64,000 bases of DNA from Comamonadaceae bacterium (lineage in GTDB: Bacteria > Pseudomonadota > Gammaproteobacteria > Burkholderiales > Burkholderiaceae_C): positions 62,001-126,000 of the forward strand of contig JAACZV010000006.1 of the NCBI GenBank assembly GCA_009996515.1, in the 5' to 3' direction. A program made the translations under genes and the position numbers. Shown here piece by piece: positions 18,417 to 28,720 of the stretch. How positions within the stretch are numbered: the first letter of the stretch is position 1; every line of letters starts with the position of its first letter. Under the pieces are notes generated by a model. The model was given only the letters and a program-made list of their open reading frames with translations. It did no database searches and was not told where the DNA came from.

Positions 18417-19117
18417 CGGCCATGCACCGCATCGCCTGCCTGCTCGCCGCCCTGCTCTGCCTGCCTGCGCTGGCCCAGACGGCGCCCCGGACCGTGCCCG
18501 ACACGCTGGCGCAGCGCGCGCTGGCCTGCACCGGCTGCCACGGCAAGGAGGGCCGCGCCGCGCCCGACGGCTACTACCCACGCCTGGCCGGCAAGCCGGC
18601 CGGCTATCTCTACAACCAGCTGCTGAACTTCCGCGACGGCCGGCGCGACTACGGCCTGATGAGCGAGCTGATCGCGCCGCTGTCGGACGCCTACCTGAAG
18701 GAGCTGGCCGGCCATTTCGCGTCGCTGGACCTGCCCTACCCGCCGCCGCAGCGACCCACGCTGGCCGCGCCGGAACTCGCGCGCGCCGAAGCGCTGATAC
18801 GCCAGGGCGACGCCGCCCGCCGCCTGCCCGCCTGCACGGCCTGCCACGGCGAGCGCCTGACCGGCACCCAGCCGGGCGTGCCGGGGCTGCTGGGCCTGTC
18901 GCGCGACTACCTCAACGGCCAGCTGGGCGCCTGGCGCAGCGGCCAGCGGCATGCGCAGGCGCCCGACTGCATGGCCGACATCGCCAAGGCACTGACCGCG
19001 GCGGAGATCAACGCGATGACGCAGTTCCTCGCCGGCCAGCCCATGCCGGCCGATCCGCATCCGGCGCCGGCGCTGGCGGCCCCGGCACCGCTGCGCTGCG
19101 GAGGGCTGACGCCATGA
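18413..19117 (+). CDS. Diheme cytochrome c (c4-like), exported
   Basis: Signal peptide; CTGCH and CTACH heme motifs. Confidence 0.9.
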   Translation: MTAMHRIACLLAALLCLPALAQTAPRTVPDTLAQRALACTGCHGKEGRAAPDGYYPRLAGKPAGYLYNQLLNFRDGRRDYGLMSELIAPLSDAYLKELAGHFASLDLPYPPPQRPTLAAPELARAEALIRQGDAARRLPACTACHGERLTGTQPGVPGLLGLSRDYLNGQLGAWRSGQRHAQAPDCMADIAKALTAAEINAMTQFLAGQPMPADPHPAPALAAPAPLRCGGLTP

Positions 19118-20406
19118 AGCGGTTGCTGATCGTGCTGGTCGCCGTCGCCGGCCTGCTGGTGGGCGCCGCCTTCGCGCTGCTGGCCTGGCAGCGTGGCCTG
19201 GGCGACGCGACGCCGCCGTCCACCGCGCCGATCAGCCTGGAGCGTGGCGCCTACGTCGCCGCGGTGGGCAACTGCGCCGGCTGCCACACGGCCCGCGGCG
19301 GCGCACGGCTGGCCGGCGGCCGGCCCATCCCCACGCCGTTCGGCACGGCGTTCTCCACCAACCTGACGCCCGACGTCACCGGCCTGGCGGGCTGGAGCGC
19401 CGACGACTTCTGGCGTGCCCTGCACCTGGGCGTCGGCCGCGACGGCCGGCTGCTGCTGCCAGCGCATCCGATCACGAACCTGACGCGGGTCACGCGCGAG
19501 GATGCCGACGCCCTGCATGCCTGGCTGCAGACCCAGCCGCCGGCGGCCGCGCCGCGCCGCGCCCACGAGCTGCGCTGGCCGCTGAGCAGCGAGCTGGGCG
19601 CCCAGCTGGCCGTGGCGGCCTGGCGGACGCTGTACTTCAGCCCCGGCGTCTACCGGCCCGAGCCCGCCCGCGATGCCGCCTGGAACCGCGGCGCCTATCT
19701 GACGCAAGGCCTGGCCCATTGCAGCGCCTGCCATGCCGGCCGCGACGCGCTGGGCGGCGACCGCGGTGCCGCCGACTTCCGCGGCGGCCTGCTGGCCGGC
19801 CTGGGCTGGGTGGCGCCCTCGCTGCTGGACCCGGCCGAGGCCGGCGTGCAGCAATGGCCGGACGCGACGCTGCGGCACTGGCTGCGCGACGGCCATGCCG
19901 ACGGCTACACGGCGCAAGGCCCGATGGCCGAGGTCGTGCTGGGCAGCACGGCCGCGCTGGACGATGCCGACCTGGCCGCCATGAGCCTGTACCTGCGCAG
20001 CCTGCCCGAGCAGGCCGTCGCGCGGCCCGAGCCGGCCCGGCCCGACGCGCGCCGCCGCGAGCTCGGCGCCGGCCTGTACCGCGAGCATTGCGCGGCCTGC
20101 CATGGCGCCCAGGGCGAGGGCCGGCGCGACGACGGCGGCGCACTGGCCTATCCGGCGCTGGCCGGCAGCCGCCTCGTGACCCAGGCCAGCCCGGCCAACC
20201 TGATCCGCCTCATCGAGCGTGGCGGCTTCGCGCCGGCCACGCCCGGCCATCCCCGCCCCTACGGCATGCCGCCCTTCGCCGGCCTGCTGAACGCCGACGA
20301 GCTGGCCGCGCTGGCCAGCCATCTGCGCCAGTCCTTCGGACACCATGCGGGCGAGGTCGACGCGGTCGAGGTGCTGAGGCTGCGCGCCGCGGCGGCAAGG
20401 CACTGA
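19114..20406 (+). CDS. Triheme cytochrome c (alcohol/gluconate dehydrogenase cytochrome subunit-like)
   Basis: CAGCH, CSACH, CAACH motifs; N-terminal membrane/signal segment. Confidence 0.9.
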   Translation: MKRLLIVLVAVAGLLVGAAFALLAWQRGLGDATPPSTAPISLERGAYVAAVGNCAGCHTARGGARLAGGRPIPTPFGTAFSTNLTPDVTGLAGWSADDFWRALHLGVGRDGRLLLPAHPITNLTRVTREDADALHAWLQTQPPAAAPRRAHELRWPLSSELGAQLAVAAWRTLYFSPGVYRPEPARDAAWNRGAYLTQGLAHCSACHAGRDALGGDRGAADFRGGLLAGLGWVAPSLLDPAEAGVQQWPDATLRHWLRDGHADGYTAQGPMAEVVLGSTAALDDADLAAMSLYLRSLPEQAVARPEPARPDARRRELGAGLYREHCAACHGAQGEGRRDDGGALAYPALAGSRLVTQASPANLIRLIERGGFAPATPGHPRPYGMPPFAGLLNADELAALASHLRQSFGHHAGEVDAVEVLRLRAAAARH

Positions 20407-20712
20407 GCCCGCGCTGCAGCCCTGGGCGCAGCTAGGGGTTACCACTGAGATAAGGCGTCAGGGATGCGGGCCGCGCCGGCTCGAAAAACCCCATGGAATG
20501 CCGGCCGATCCCGGTGTGCGAAAGCCCATGTGAACGACTTCACGCAAGCCTCCCGCTGCCATGAAGCAAATGCTCACAGGTCGCGACACACTGCGCGCCG
20601 GCCCTCGGGTAGGGCCATAGAAACAGGGCCGCGAGCCCTACAGTCACCGTTGGATGCAAGAGCGGCAGCGCGCCGCTCCTACCCGAGATCACCGGACAAG
20701 GACCTGAACCGC

Positions 20713-22260
20713 ATGAACTTCCTGACCCAACTGCGCATCAGCCATCGCCTGGCTGTGAGCTTCGGCCTGCTGATTCTGCTGCTGGTGGGCATAGGCTTCT
20801 ATGGCGCATCCAACGCGAAGCGCCTGGCCAACGACCTGGACCGCACGGCCAATACCAGCCTGGTGAAGATCGGTGCCGCCAACGGCCTGGAGAACCAGGT
20901 CAACATCATCTCGCGCGCCGTGCGCGACCTGCTGCTGCTGGACACGGCCGGCGCCATCAAGAAGCAGAAGGCCGCCATCGCCGGCGCGGTGGAAGAGTCC
21001 GAGAAGCAGCTGACCGCGCTGGAAGGCAGCATCTCCGGTGACGCCGAGCAGGCCGTCGTCACCGACGTGCGGGCCCAGAAGGTCAAGTTCCTGGCCGCGC
21101 TGGAGAAGTTCCAGAAGATCCAGGCCGACGGCAGCCCCGACGAGGCCCGCGAAAGCCTGATCACCGACCTGCGCCCCGCCCAGACCGCGCTGCAGGACGG
21201 CATCAAGAAGCTGGTCGACATGCAGTTCGAGAGCGGCAAGCAGCTGGCCACCTCCGGCGTCGAGCTGGCCCATTGGTCCGTCATGCTGACCATGGGCCTG
21301 GTGGTCGTGGCCGTCGTCATCGGCATCGGTGGCGGTCTGGTCATCGCCCGCTCCATCGTCGGCCCGGCCCGCAGGGCCCAGGCCGCGGCCGAGGCCATCA
21401 GCGCCGGCGACCTGACGCAGCACATCCAGGTCGAGGGCCGCGACGAGCTGAGCCAGATGCTGCAGGCCATGAAGGACATGCAGGCCGCGCTGTCGGGCGT
21501 GGTGCGCGACGTCTCCACCGCCGCCAGCGAGGTGGCGTCCAACTCCGGCTCCATCGCCGACAGCAACGCCAACCTGGCCGACCGCACGACGCGTTCCGCC
21601 GCCAGCCTGCAGAACACCGCCGCCTCGGTGGAGCAGATCGCCTCCACGCTGAAGGGCGCCAGCGACCTGACGCGCCGCGCCGCCGGCATCGCCGTGACGG
21701 CCCGCCAGGCCGCCAGCAACGGCGGCTCGGTGGTCTCCAAGGTCGTCGAGACCATGGAGGAGATCAGCGCCAGCTCCAAGAAGATCGGCGACATCATCGG
21801 CGTCATCGACGGCATCGCCTTCCAGACCAACATCCTGGCGCTGAACGCGGCCGTGGAAGCCGCCCGCGCCGGCGAGCATGGCCGCGGCTTCGCCGTGGTG
21901 GCTTCCGAGGTGCGGGCGCTGGCCCAGCGCTCGGCCGGTGCTGCCAAGGAGATCAAGGTGCTGATCCAGGAATCGACGGTCAAGGTCGAGAACGGCACCA
22001 CGCTGGTCAACAACGCCGGCGTCACCATCCGCAGCGTCGTCGACGAGGTCAACAACATGGGCCAGCTGATCGAGGAGATCTCGCACTCGGCCCAGGAGCA
22101 GGCCACCGGCGTCACCGTCGTCAACGGCGCGATGAGCGAGCTGGACAAGGCCACGCAGCAGAACACCAGCCTGGTGGGCGAACTCAGCCGCTCGGCCGAC
22201 GCGCTGCGCAACAGCTCCACTCGACTGATCGAAGCGGTCGGCTTCTTCCGCGCCGCCTGA
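20713..22260 (+). CDS. Methyl-accepting chemotaxis protein
   Basis: 4HB-like periplasmic region, TM, HAMP, MCP signalling hairpin [44 protein letters not shown]. Confidence 0.96.
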   Translation: MNFLTQLRISHRLAVSFGLLILLLVGIGFYGASNAKRLANDLDRTANTSLVKIGAANGLENQVNIISRAVRDLLLLDTAGAIKKQKAAIAGAVEESEKQLTALEGSISGDAEQAVVTDVRAQKVKFLAALEKFQKIQADGSPDEARESLITDLRPAQTALQDGIKKLVDMQFESGKQLATSGVELAHWSVMLTMGLVVVAVVIGIGGGLVIARSIVGPARRAQAAAEAISAGDLTQHIQVEGRDELSQMLQAMKDMQAALSGVVRDVSTAASEVASNSGSIADSNANLADRTTRSAASLQNTAASVEQIASTLKGASDLTRRAAGIAVTARQAASNGGSVVSKVVETMEEISASSKKIGDIIGVIDGIAFQTNILALNAAVEAARAGEHGRGFAVVASEVRALAQRSAGAAKEIKVLIQESTVKVENGTTLVNNAGVTIRSVVDEVNNMGQLIEEISHSAQEQATGVTVVNGAMSELDKATQQNTSLVGELSRSADALRNSSTRLIEAVGFFRAA

Positions 22261-22289
22261 CCCCAACCCCTCACCTGCCAAGGCTAGCC

Positions 22290-22607
22290 ATGTCCCTCCT
22301 GCGTTCCGCCTCCGTCATTGCTGCCGGCCTGATGCTGGCCCTGGCCGCCCAGGCCACGCCCAAGATCGTCAAGAAGGTGCCGCCCGACTTCCCGGCCGAG
22401 GCCTCGAAGAAGGGCATCTCCACCGGCGTCGTCAAGGCCAAGCTGGTCATCGAGTCCGATGGCAAGGTCAGCGACGTCGAGATCCTCGAAGCCGAACCCA
22501 AGCGGGTCTTCGATCGCGCCGTGAAGGCGGCGCTGATGGAGTGGAAGTTCGAGCCGGGCGAGAAGGCCACCCACGAAGTCAAACTCGTCTTCAAGAACGA
22601 GGACTGA
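22290..22607 (+). CDS. TonB-family C-terminal domain protein (energy transducer-like)
   Basis: PKIVKKVPPDFPAEASKKGISTGVVKAKLVIESDGKVSDVEILEAEPKRVFDRAVKAALMEWKFEPG. Confidence 0.85.
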   Translation: MSLLRSASVIAAGLMLALAAQATPKIVKKVPPDFPAEASKKGISTGVVKAKLVIESDGKVSDVEILEAEPKRVFDRAVKAALMEWKFEPGEKATHEVKLVFKNED

Positions 22608-22619
22608 GTAGCGACCGAG

Positions 22620-22678
22620 GACAGCGCCTGCGCGCTGTCTGACGCGCTACGAAGGCCCGCGGCATGCAGGCCGCGGGC
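22620..22678. repeat. Two adjacent hairpins (putative convergent terminator)
   Basis: GACAGCGC-CTGC-GCGCTGTC and GCCCGCGGC-ATGCAG-GCCGCGGGC between convergent genes; no T-tract. Confidence 0.6.
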
Positions 22679-22698
22679 ATGAGCAAGGACAGCCCGCC

Positions 22699-23100
22699 CT
22701 ACCGCCTCATCACCGGCGGCACGTCCTGGCCCGCCGCCGGATGCCACCAGCGCATCCCGCCCAGCACCAGCAACACCGTCACGACGGCGCCTCCGGCCAC
22801 CAGGCCCAGGCGCCGTTTTCTTTGCGCCTGGCGGGCGCGGAAGCGGGCCCCGCCGCTCGCCTCGCGCAGCGCCGCCGGGCTGACGTGGCCGCGCGACAGG
22901 CGGCGCAACTGCACGGCCTGCTTGCGGCCGTCACGCCCCGTCACAATTTCGAAACTGAGCCGCTCGTCCAGCCGCGGCCCTTCGCCGTCCGTGGGGAAGG
23001 CGGCCAGGCCGACAAAGACCTCCTCGCCGCCGCCGGACGGCCGGATGGCGCCATACCCGGCGTCGGCGTTCCAGGCGCTCAGCACTCCTTCGAATCTCAT
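22699..23100 (-). CDS. Cold-shock-domain protein with C-terminal TM segment
   Basis: MRFEGVLSAWNADAGYGAIRPSGGGEEVFVGLAAF..RLSFEIVTGRDGRKQAVQLRRL + hydrophobic LGLVAGGAVVTVLLVLGG. Confidence 0.8.
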   Translation of the reverse strand: MRFEGVLSAWNADAGYGAIRPSGGGEEVFVGLAAFPTDGEGPRLDERLSFEIVTGRDGRKQAVQLRRLSRGHVSPAALREASGGARFRARQAQRKRRLGLVAGGAVVTVLLVLGGMRWWHPAAGQDVPPVMRR

Positions 23101-23207
23101 GTTCACCTCAACGACACCCCGCCATGGTGGCGGAGAGGACGTGGACCGCAGCAACGGGATGTAAGCCCGACAATGGCTTCTCCGCAAGCCCCCAAACTCG
23201 TCAGCGC

Positions 23208-24161
23208 ATGCCCATCAACTGGTTCCCCGGCCACATGAACTCCACCGCCCATGCGATCAAGGATCGCGTGAAGGCGGGGCTGGACGTGGTCATCGAGCTG
23301 CTCGACGCGCGACTGCCGGGCTCCAGCAGCAACCCGCTGCTGGCCTCGCTGACCACCGGCCGGCCCTCGCTGAAGGTGCTGAACAAGCAGGACCTGGCCG
23401 ACCCGGCCGTCACGGCCGACTGGCTGGCCTTCTACAACGCCCAGCCGCACACCCGCGCCATCGCGCTGGACGCCAGCGACAAGTCGCCGGCTCGGGCGCT
23501 GGTCAAGGCCTGCCGCGAGCTGGCGCCGTTGCGCGGCGACCTGCACAAGCCGCTGCGCGTGCTGATCTGCGGCATTCCCAACGTGGGCAAGAGCACGCTG
23601 ATCAACACGCTGGTCGGCAAGCGCGCCACCAAGACCGGCGACGAGCCGGGCATCACCAAGGTGGAGCAGAAGATCGTGCTGGAGAACGGCTTCTACCTGT
23701 TCGACACGCCCGGCATGCTGTGGCCGCGCATCGCCATCGCGCAGAGCGGCTACCACCTGGCGGCCAGCGGCGCCGTGGGCCGCAATGCCTTCGACGAGGA
23801 GGAGGTGGCGCTGGAGCTGATCCAGGTGCTCAAGCGCCGCTACCCCGAGCGGCTGCGCGAGCGCTTCGGCCTGGCGGAGCTGGGCGACGACGAGGCCGTG
23901 CTGGAGGCGATAGGCGTCAAGCGCGGCGCCAAGGTGCGCGGCGGCGGCGTGCAGATGCACAAGGCCGCCGAGGCGCTGCTGATGGACTACCGCCAGGGGC
24001 TGCTGGGCCGCATCACGCTGGAAACGCCCGAGGAGATGGCGGCCTGGCGCCGCGCCGCGGCCGAGGAAGAGGCGCGCAAGGCGGCGCTGCGCGAGGCGCA
24101 GAAGGCCGCGGACAAGGAACGCCGCAGCGGCCGGCGCCAGGCCGCGAGCGGCGATGCATGA
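23208..24161 (+). CDS. Ribosome biogenesis GTPase (RbgA/YlqF family)
   Basis: [40 protein letters not shown]; circularly permuted G motifs [13 protein letters not shown]. Confidence 0.92.
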   Translation: MPINWFPGHMNSTAHAIKDRVKAGLDVVIELLDARLPGSSSNPLLASLTTGRPSLKVLNKQDLADPAVTADWLAFYNAQPHTRAIALDASDKSPARALVKACRELAPLRGDLHKPLRVLICGIPNVGKSTLINTLVGKRATKTGDEPGITKVEQKIVLENGFYLFDTPGMLWPRIAIAQSGYHLAASGAVGRNAFDEEEVALELIQVLKRRYPERLRERFGLAELGDDEAVLEAIGVKRGAKVRGGGVQMHKAAEALLMDYRQGLLGRITLETPEEMAAWRRAAAEEEARKAALREAQKAADKERRSGRRQAASGDA

Positions 24162-24172
24162 CGGGAGCCCCC

Positions 24173-25378
24173 ATGAGCTTTGACGCCTATCTCTACGACC
24201 ATTGCCGCACGCCGCGCGGCAAGGGCAAGCCCGAGGGCTCGCTGCATGCGGCCACGCCGATCTGGCTGCTGCGCACGCTGCTGCGGGCGCTGCGCGATCG
24301 CAACCGGCTCGACACCCGCCTGGTCGACGACGTCGTGCTGGGCTGCGTGACACCCATCGCCGAGCAGGGCGGCGACATCGCCCGCATCGCGGTGCTGGAC
24401 GCCGGCTGGGCCGAGTCGGTCGCCGGCGTCACGCAGTCGCGCTTCTGCGCCTCGGGGCTGGAGAGCGTCAACCTCGCGGCGGCCAAGGTGGCCAGCGGCT
24501 TCGAGCGGCTGGTGGTGGCCGGCGGCGTCGAGAGCATGAGCCGCGTGCCCATGGGCAGCGACGGCGGCGCCTGGCTGCAGGACGCGCGCGTCATCGAGGC
24601 CCTGAGCCTGGTGCCCCAGGGCATCAGCGCCGACCTGATCGCGACGCTGGAGGGCTTCTCCCGCGAGGCGCTGGACGCCTGGGCCGCGCGCTCGCACCAG
24701 CGCGCCGCCGCGGCGCGCGCCGAGGGCCGCTTCGCCGCGGCTCTGGTGCCCGTGCACGACGAGGCCGGCGCGCTGCTGCTGGCCGAGGACGAGACCATAC
24801 GCCCGCAGACCACGGCCGACGCGCTGGCCGCGCTGAACCCCAGCTTCGTCAAGCTGGGCGCCAAGTTCGATGCGCTGGCGCTGCGCAAGTATCCGCAGGT
24901 GGTGGCCATAGAGCACCGCCACCATGCTGGCAACTCCTCGGGCATCGTCGATGGCGCGGCGCTGGTGCTGGTGGGCTCCCGGGCCGGCGGCGCGGCGGCC
25001 GGGCTGAAGCCGCGCGCCCGCATCCGTGCCGCGGCCGTGACCGGCAGCGAGCCCACCCTCATGCTGACGGGCACGACACCGGCCTGCCTGAAGGCGCTGC
25101 AGCAGGCCGGCATGCAGCCGGGCGACGTTGACCTGTGGGAGATCAACGAGGCCTTTGCCGCCGTGCCGCTGAAGACCATGCGCGACCTCGGCCTGGACCC
25201 CGAGCGCGTCAACGTGAACGGCGGCGCCATCGCGCTGGGCCACCCGCTGGGGGCAACCGGCGCGATGCTGCTGGGCACGCTGCTCGATGAACTGGAGCGG
25301 CGCGGGCTTCAGACCGGCGCCGTGACGCTGTGCGTGGGCGGCGGCATGGGCATCGCCACCATCATCGAGCGGGTCTGA
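24173..25378 (+). CDS. Acetyl-CoA C-acyltransferase (thiolase)
   Basis: [54 protein letters not shown]; alternative start 24158. Confidence 0.94.
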   Translation: MSFDAYLYDHCRTPRGKGKPEGSLHAATPIWLLRTLLRALRDRNRLDTRLVDDVVLGCVTPIAEQGGDIARIAVLDAGWAESVAGVTQSRFCASGLESVNLAAAKVASGFERLVVAGGVESMSRVPMGSDGGAWLQDARVIEALSLVPQGISADLIATLEGFSREALDAWAARSHQRAAAARAEGRFAAALVPVHDEAGALLLAEDETIRPQTTADALAALNPSFVKLGAKFDALALRKYPQVVAIEHRHHAGNSSGIVDGAALVLVGSRAGGAAAGLKPRARIRAAAVTGSEPTLMLTGTTPACLKALQQAGMQPGDVDLWEINEAFAAVPLKTMRDLGLDPERVNVNGGAIALGHPLGATGAMLLGTLLDELERRGLQTGAVTLCVGGGMGIATIIERV

Positions 25379-25723
25379 TCAGAGACGTATCCAGCCGCCG
25401 ATGCGCAGATGCCAGCGCCCGCCGCGGTTCTCCCAGCGGTTGGGCTCGTAGCGGTAGCCGGGGTGGGGGCGCTCGTAATAGCCCGGCACCCATTGGTGGC
25501 GGCCGCCACGCCAGCCCCAGTAGCCACCGATCCACACCGCGCCCGGGTAGGGTGCGACGGGCACCACCTCGGCGTAGGGGGCCGGCGGCGGCGCGTCCAC
25601 GATGATCTCGGCGCCATCGCCATAGCCGCCACCGTAATAGCCGGCGCGCGGGACGGGTGCCACCACGCAGGCCGACAGCAGGGCTGCCGCAGCCAGAGTC
25701 AGCGCAAGGCCGGCGGCTTTCAT
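25379..25723 (-). CDS. YXWGXW-repeat-type lipoprotein
   Basis: Lipobox LLSAC; WIGGYWGWRGGRHQWVPGYYERPHPGYRYEPNRWENRGGRW. Confidence 0.82.
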   Translation of the reverse strand: MKAAGLALTLAAAALLSACVVAPVPRAGYYGGGYGDGAEIIVDAPPPAPYAEVVPVAPYPGAVWIGGYWGWRGGRHQWVPGYYERPHPGYRYEPNRWENRGGRWHLRIGGWIRL

Positions 25724-25899
25724 CGCCGCGGCCCCGGCTGGCCGTAGCCGTAGTCCGGCCCGCCCTGATAGCGGCCGTCCCCGTGGTAGGAACGGTAGCC
25801 GTCGCGGTAATAGCCGCCGTGGCGGGGCGGCACGATGATGCAGCCCGCCAGCAGGGCCGCGGAGGTGATCAGCGTGATGGCCAGGGCCAGTCGTTTCAT
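25720..25899 (-). CDS. Small Gly/Tyr-rich lipoprotein (59 aa)
   Basis: MKRLALAITLITSAALLAGCIIVPPRHGGYYRDGYR; ATGA overlap with the downstream lipoprotein. Confidence 0.65.
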   Translation of the reverse strand: MKRLALAITLITSAALLAGCIIVPPRHGGYYRDGYRSYHGDGRYQGGPDYGYGQPGPRR

Positions 25900-26084
25900 G
25901 AGGCAACTCCAGGCCGCGCAAGAAAGAGGCGGCCGCACGCCCTTAACCGCCCGCCTGCGCCAGCGGATGACAGGCTCACACAGAGTTACCTGGGCCCGCC
26001 GCCGTCCGGCCGCCCCCCATCCAAGCGACGCCGCGCCATCGCCGCGTGCGCATAATCGGCCACCTCTTACACGACTGGCCAGTT

Positions 26085-26354
26085 ATGAAACGACTGTTTT
26101 CTCTGACCCGGATGCTGCTGCTGTGCGCCACGGCCGCGCTGTCGGCCTGCGCGGCCCCGCCGCCGCCCGTGCAGCTGGCCGAAGCGCCGCAGGACAAGGA
26201 CGTCATCTGCCAGCGCGAGGAGAAGCTGGGCACGCTGTTCCCCAAGGTCAGGTGCCGCAGCGCCCAGCAGATCGAGGCGGAGCGCGCCGAGGCCAAGGCC
26301 TTCGGCGATGCGGTGGCCACCCATCCCAGCCTGCCGCAGGAGGGCGGGAAATGA
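26085..26354 (+). CDS. Small lipoprotein, tandem paralog A
   Basis: Lipobox LSAC; VICQREEKLGTLFPKVRCRSAQQ motif. Confidence 0.75.
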   Translation: MKRLFSLTRMLLLCATAALSACAAPPPPVQLAEAPQDKDVICQREEKLGTLFPKVRCRSAQQIEAERAEAKAFGDAVATHPSLPQEGGK

Positions 26355-26635
26355 AGACGAGGCTGCGCCCGTCCCTGCGGCCTGGAAGCCGATGGCTGCT
26401 GGGCCTGCTGCCCCTGGCACTGGCGGCTTGCGCCTCGGCGCCCAAGCCGGAGACGGCCGCTGCCCAGGGCGACGCGGTCTCCTGCAAGCGCGAGACCCAG
26501 GTCGGCTCCATGCTGCCGTCGACCCAATGCCGCACCGCGATGCAGCGCGCCGCGGACCGCGCCGCGGTGGACGAGATGAACCAGGCGCTGAAGAAGCAGG
26601 CCGTGCAGTCGCCCATGCCGGGCGGCGGCAAATAG
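26351..26635 (+). CDS. Small lipoprotein, tandem paralog B
   Basis: Lipobox LAAC; VSCKRETQVGSMLPSTQCRTAMQ motif matching paralog A; ATGA overlap. Confidence 0.75.
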   Translation: MKTRLRPSLRPGSRWLLGLLPLALAACASAPKPETAAAQGDAVSCKRETQVGSMLPSTQCRTAMQRAADRAAVDEMNQALKKQAVQSPMPGGGK

Positions 26636-26650
26636 GGCGCCCGCCCGACG

Positions 26651-27808
26651 CTACTCGCGCGGCGCGGCGGCCAGCGCCAGCATGCCCAGCCCCATGACGC
26701 CGGCCGTCAGCCACAGCGCGGCGTCGAAGCTGCCGCTGGCCTCCACCATGCGGCCGGTCAGCGCCGGCGCGCTGATCTGGGCCGCGCCGTAGCTCAGCGT
26801 CAGCCGCGCCATCGCCTTGCCGGGATTGGCCGGCGAGCGCCGGCCCACCAGCGCCAGCGTCAGGCTGACGATGCCGATGAAGCTGGCCCCGTACAGCAAC
26901 GCGCCCGCCAGCGCGGCAGGCAGGCCCTGCGCCAGTGCCGGCAGCAGCACGCCGGCGATCTGCGCGGCGAAGGCGATCTGCAGCGCGCCGACGTCGCCGG
27001 TGCGGCGCGCGATGCGGTCCCAGACGAAGACGGCCGGCGTCGCCGCCAGCCCCACCAGCAGCCAGGCCCAGGGCCCCTGGCCGGCCAGCAGCGGCTGCTT
27101 CTCGACGATGGCGACCGTGAAGGTCGCGTTGATGACGAAGCCCCAGCCGGCGCAGAAATAGGCCAGCAGCATCCACACCATCCAGCGCCGGCTGGGCCCG
27201 CGGCCCGGCATGACCTTGGCCGGCGGCGGCACCGGTGGACGCCAGCGCCACGCCGGCACCAGGAAGACCAGGCCCAGCAGCGCGAAGCCCTGCCATTGCG
27301 CGGCCCAGCCCAGGCCCCAGCCCGTCATGCCCAGCGCGCCCAGCGCCGACACGACGATGCCCAGGCCCAGGCCGATGAAGTAGATGCCCAGCTCCGGCCG
27401 GTGCCCGGCGCGCATCAGCCAGCCCTGCACCAGGCCGGAGCCCAGCAGCATGCCGGCGGCGCCGCACAGGCCGCCGACATAGCGCGACAGCGCCCAGGGG
27501 CCGAAGGATGAGCCCCAGCCCATCAGCGCCGTCACCAGCAACGCCAGCGGCAGGCCCCAGCTGTACAGGCGCTGGCGCCACCGCGGGCTCTCTATCCAGG
27601 CCGCCAGCAGCGCGCCGCTCATGTAGCCGGCGTAGTTGATGGCCGCCAGCAGCCCGCCGTCGGCCAGGCCCAGGCCCGCCTGGGCCTGCATCTGCGGCAG
27701 CAGCGGCGTGTAGGCGAAGCGCGCCAGGCCTATGGTCAGCACCAGCGCGCAGATGCCGCCCAGCAGCACCTGCCAGGGCTGCAGCTGGGAAGGGGGCGAC
27801 TCGGGCAT
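26651..27808 (-). CDS. MFS transporter (YbfB/YjiJ-like)
   Basis: LLGGICALVLTIGLARFAYTPLLPQMQAQAGLGLADGGLLAAINYAGYMSGAL; ~12 TM. Confidence 0.88.
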   Translation of the reverse strand: MPESPPSQLQPWQVLLGGICALVLTIGLARFAYTPLLPQMQAQAGLGLADGGLLAAINYAGYMSGALLAAWIESPRWRQRLYSWGLPLALLVTALMGWGSSFGPWALSRYVGGLCGAAGMLLGSGLVQGWLMRAGHRPELGIYFIGLGLGIVVSALGALGMTGWGLGWAAQWQGFALLGLVFLVPAWRWRPPVPPPAKVMPGRGPSRRWMVWMLLAYFCAGWGFVINATFTVAIVEKQPLLAGQGPWAWLLVGLAATPAVFVWDRIARRTGDVGALQIAFAAQIAGVLLPALAQGLPAALAGALLYGASFIGIVSLTLALVGRRSPANPGKAMARLTLSYGAAQISAPALTGRMVEASGSFDAALWLTAGVMGLGMLALAAAPRE

Positions 27809-27877
27809 GGCGCGGTTGTACCAGCTGCGGCTTGCACCACGGCTTGCAAACGGCGCGGCCGCACCCAGTTGGCAGCC

Positions 27878-28708
27878 ATGGCCTTGTTCGTCTGCTTCGT
27901 TCTCGTGTTGCTGGCCGCGGCCGGCATCGCGCTCTGGCCGCTGTGGGTCAGGCGGCGCCGCGCGCGCATCGCCGGCCGCCCCTTCCCGGCCGCCTGGCGC
28001 CGCCTGCTGCGCCGCCATGTGCCGCTGGTGGCGCGGCTGCCGGCGCGCCACCAGCTCAGGCTCAAGGGGCTGATGCAGGTCTTCCTGGCCGAGAAGCCCA
28101 TCATCGGCTGCCGCGGCCTGCGCGTGACCGACGAGATCCGCATCACCATCGCCGCGCTGGCCTGTCTGCCGCTGCTGGGTGCGGCGCGCGGCATCTACCC
28201 GGAGCTGCGCCAGGTGCTGGTCTATCCCGGCGCCTTCATCGTCGACCGGCCGGTGACCGAGGCCGGCGGCTTGCGGGCCGAGCAGCGCCGCGTGCTGGCC
28301 GGCGAGAGCTGGAGCCAGGGCCAGGTGCTGCTGGCCTGGGACGAGGTGAAGCGCGGCGCGGCCACACCCGGCGATGGGCACAACGTCGTCATCCACGAGT
28401 TCGCCCACCAGCTGGACCAGGCCGGCGGCCCGGCCAACGGCGCCCCCGCCCTGCCAACGGCCGAGGCCTACCGGCGCTGGTCGACCGTGATGCAGAACGA
28501 GTTCGATGCGCTCCGGTGGCGGCTGGCGCGCGTGGACGAGATGGGGCCGGGGCTGATCGACGCCTACGCGGCCACCGACCCGGCGGAGTTCTTCGCGGTG
28601 GTCAGCGAGCTGTTCTTCGAGCGTCCGGTCGAGCTGGCGGCCGGCCATCCGGCGCTGTACGCGGAACTGAGCGGTTACTACCGACTCGACCCGGCGTCCT
28701 GGGCCTAG
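27878..28708 (+). CDS. mtfA: Zinc-dependent peptidase, MtfA (M90) family
   Basis: NVVIHEFAHQLDQAGG (HExxH) ... DPAEFFAVVSELFFERP. Confidence 0.92.
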   Translation: MALFVCFVLVLLAAAGIALWPLWVRRRRARIAGRPFPAAWRRLLRRHVPLVARLPARHQLRLKGLMQVFLAEKPIIGCRGLRVTDEIRITIAALACLPLLGAARGIYPELRQVLVYPGAFIVDRPVTEAGGLRAEQRRVLAGESWSQGQVLLAWDEVKRGAATPGDGHNVVIHEFAHQLDQAGGPANGAPALPTAEAYRRWSTVMQNEFDALRWRLARVDEMGPGLIDAYAATDPAEFFAVVSELFFERPVELAAGHPALYAELSGYYRLDPASWA

Positions 28709-28720
28709 CCGCGCAGGCGG

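Noticed and set aside
20407-20712. Long leader before the MCP gene considered as a possible c-di-GMP (GEMM) riboswitch
   Set aside because: I could not find the conserved GEMM core or a convincing paired architecture; left unannotated.
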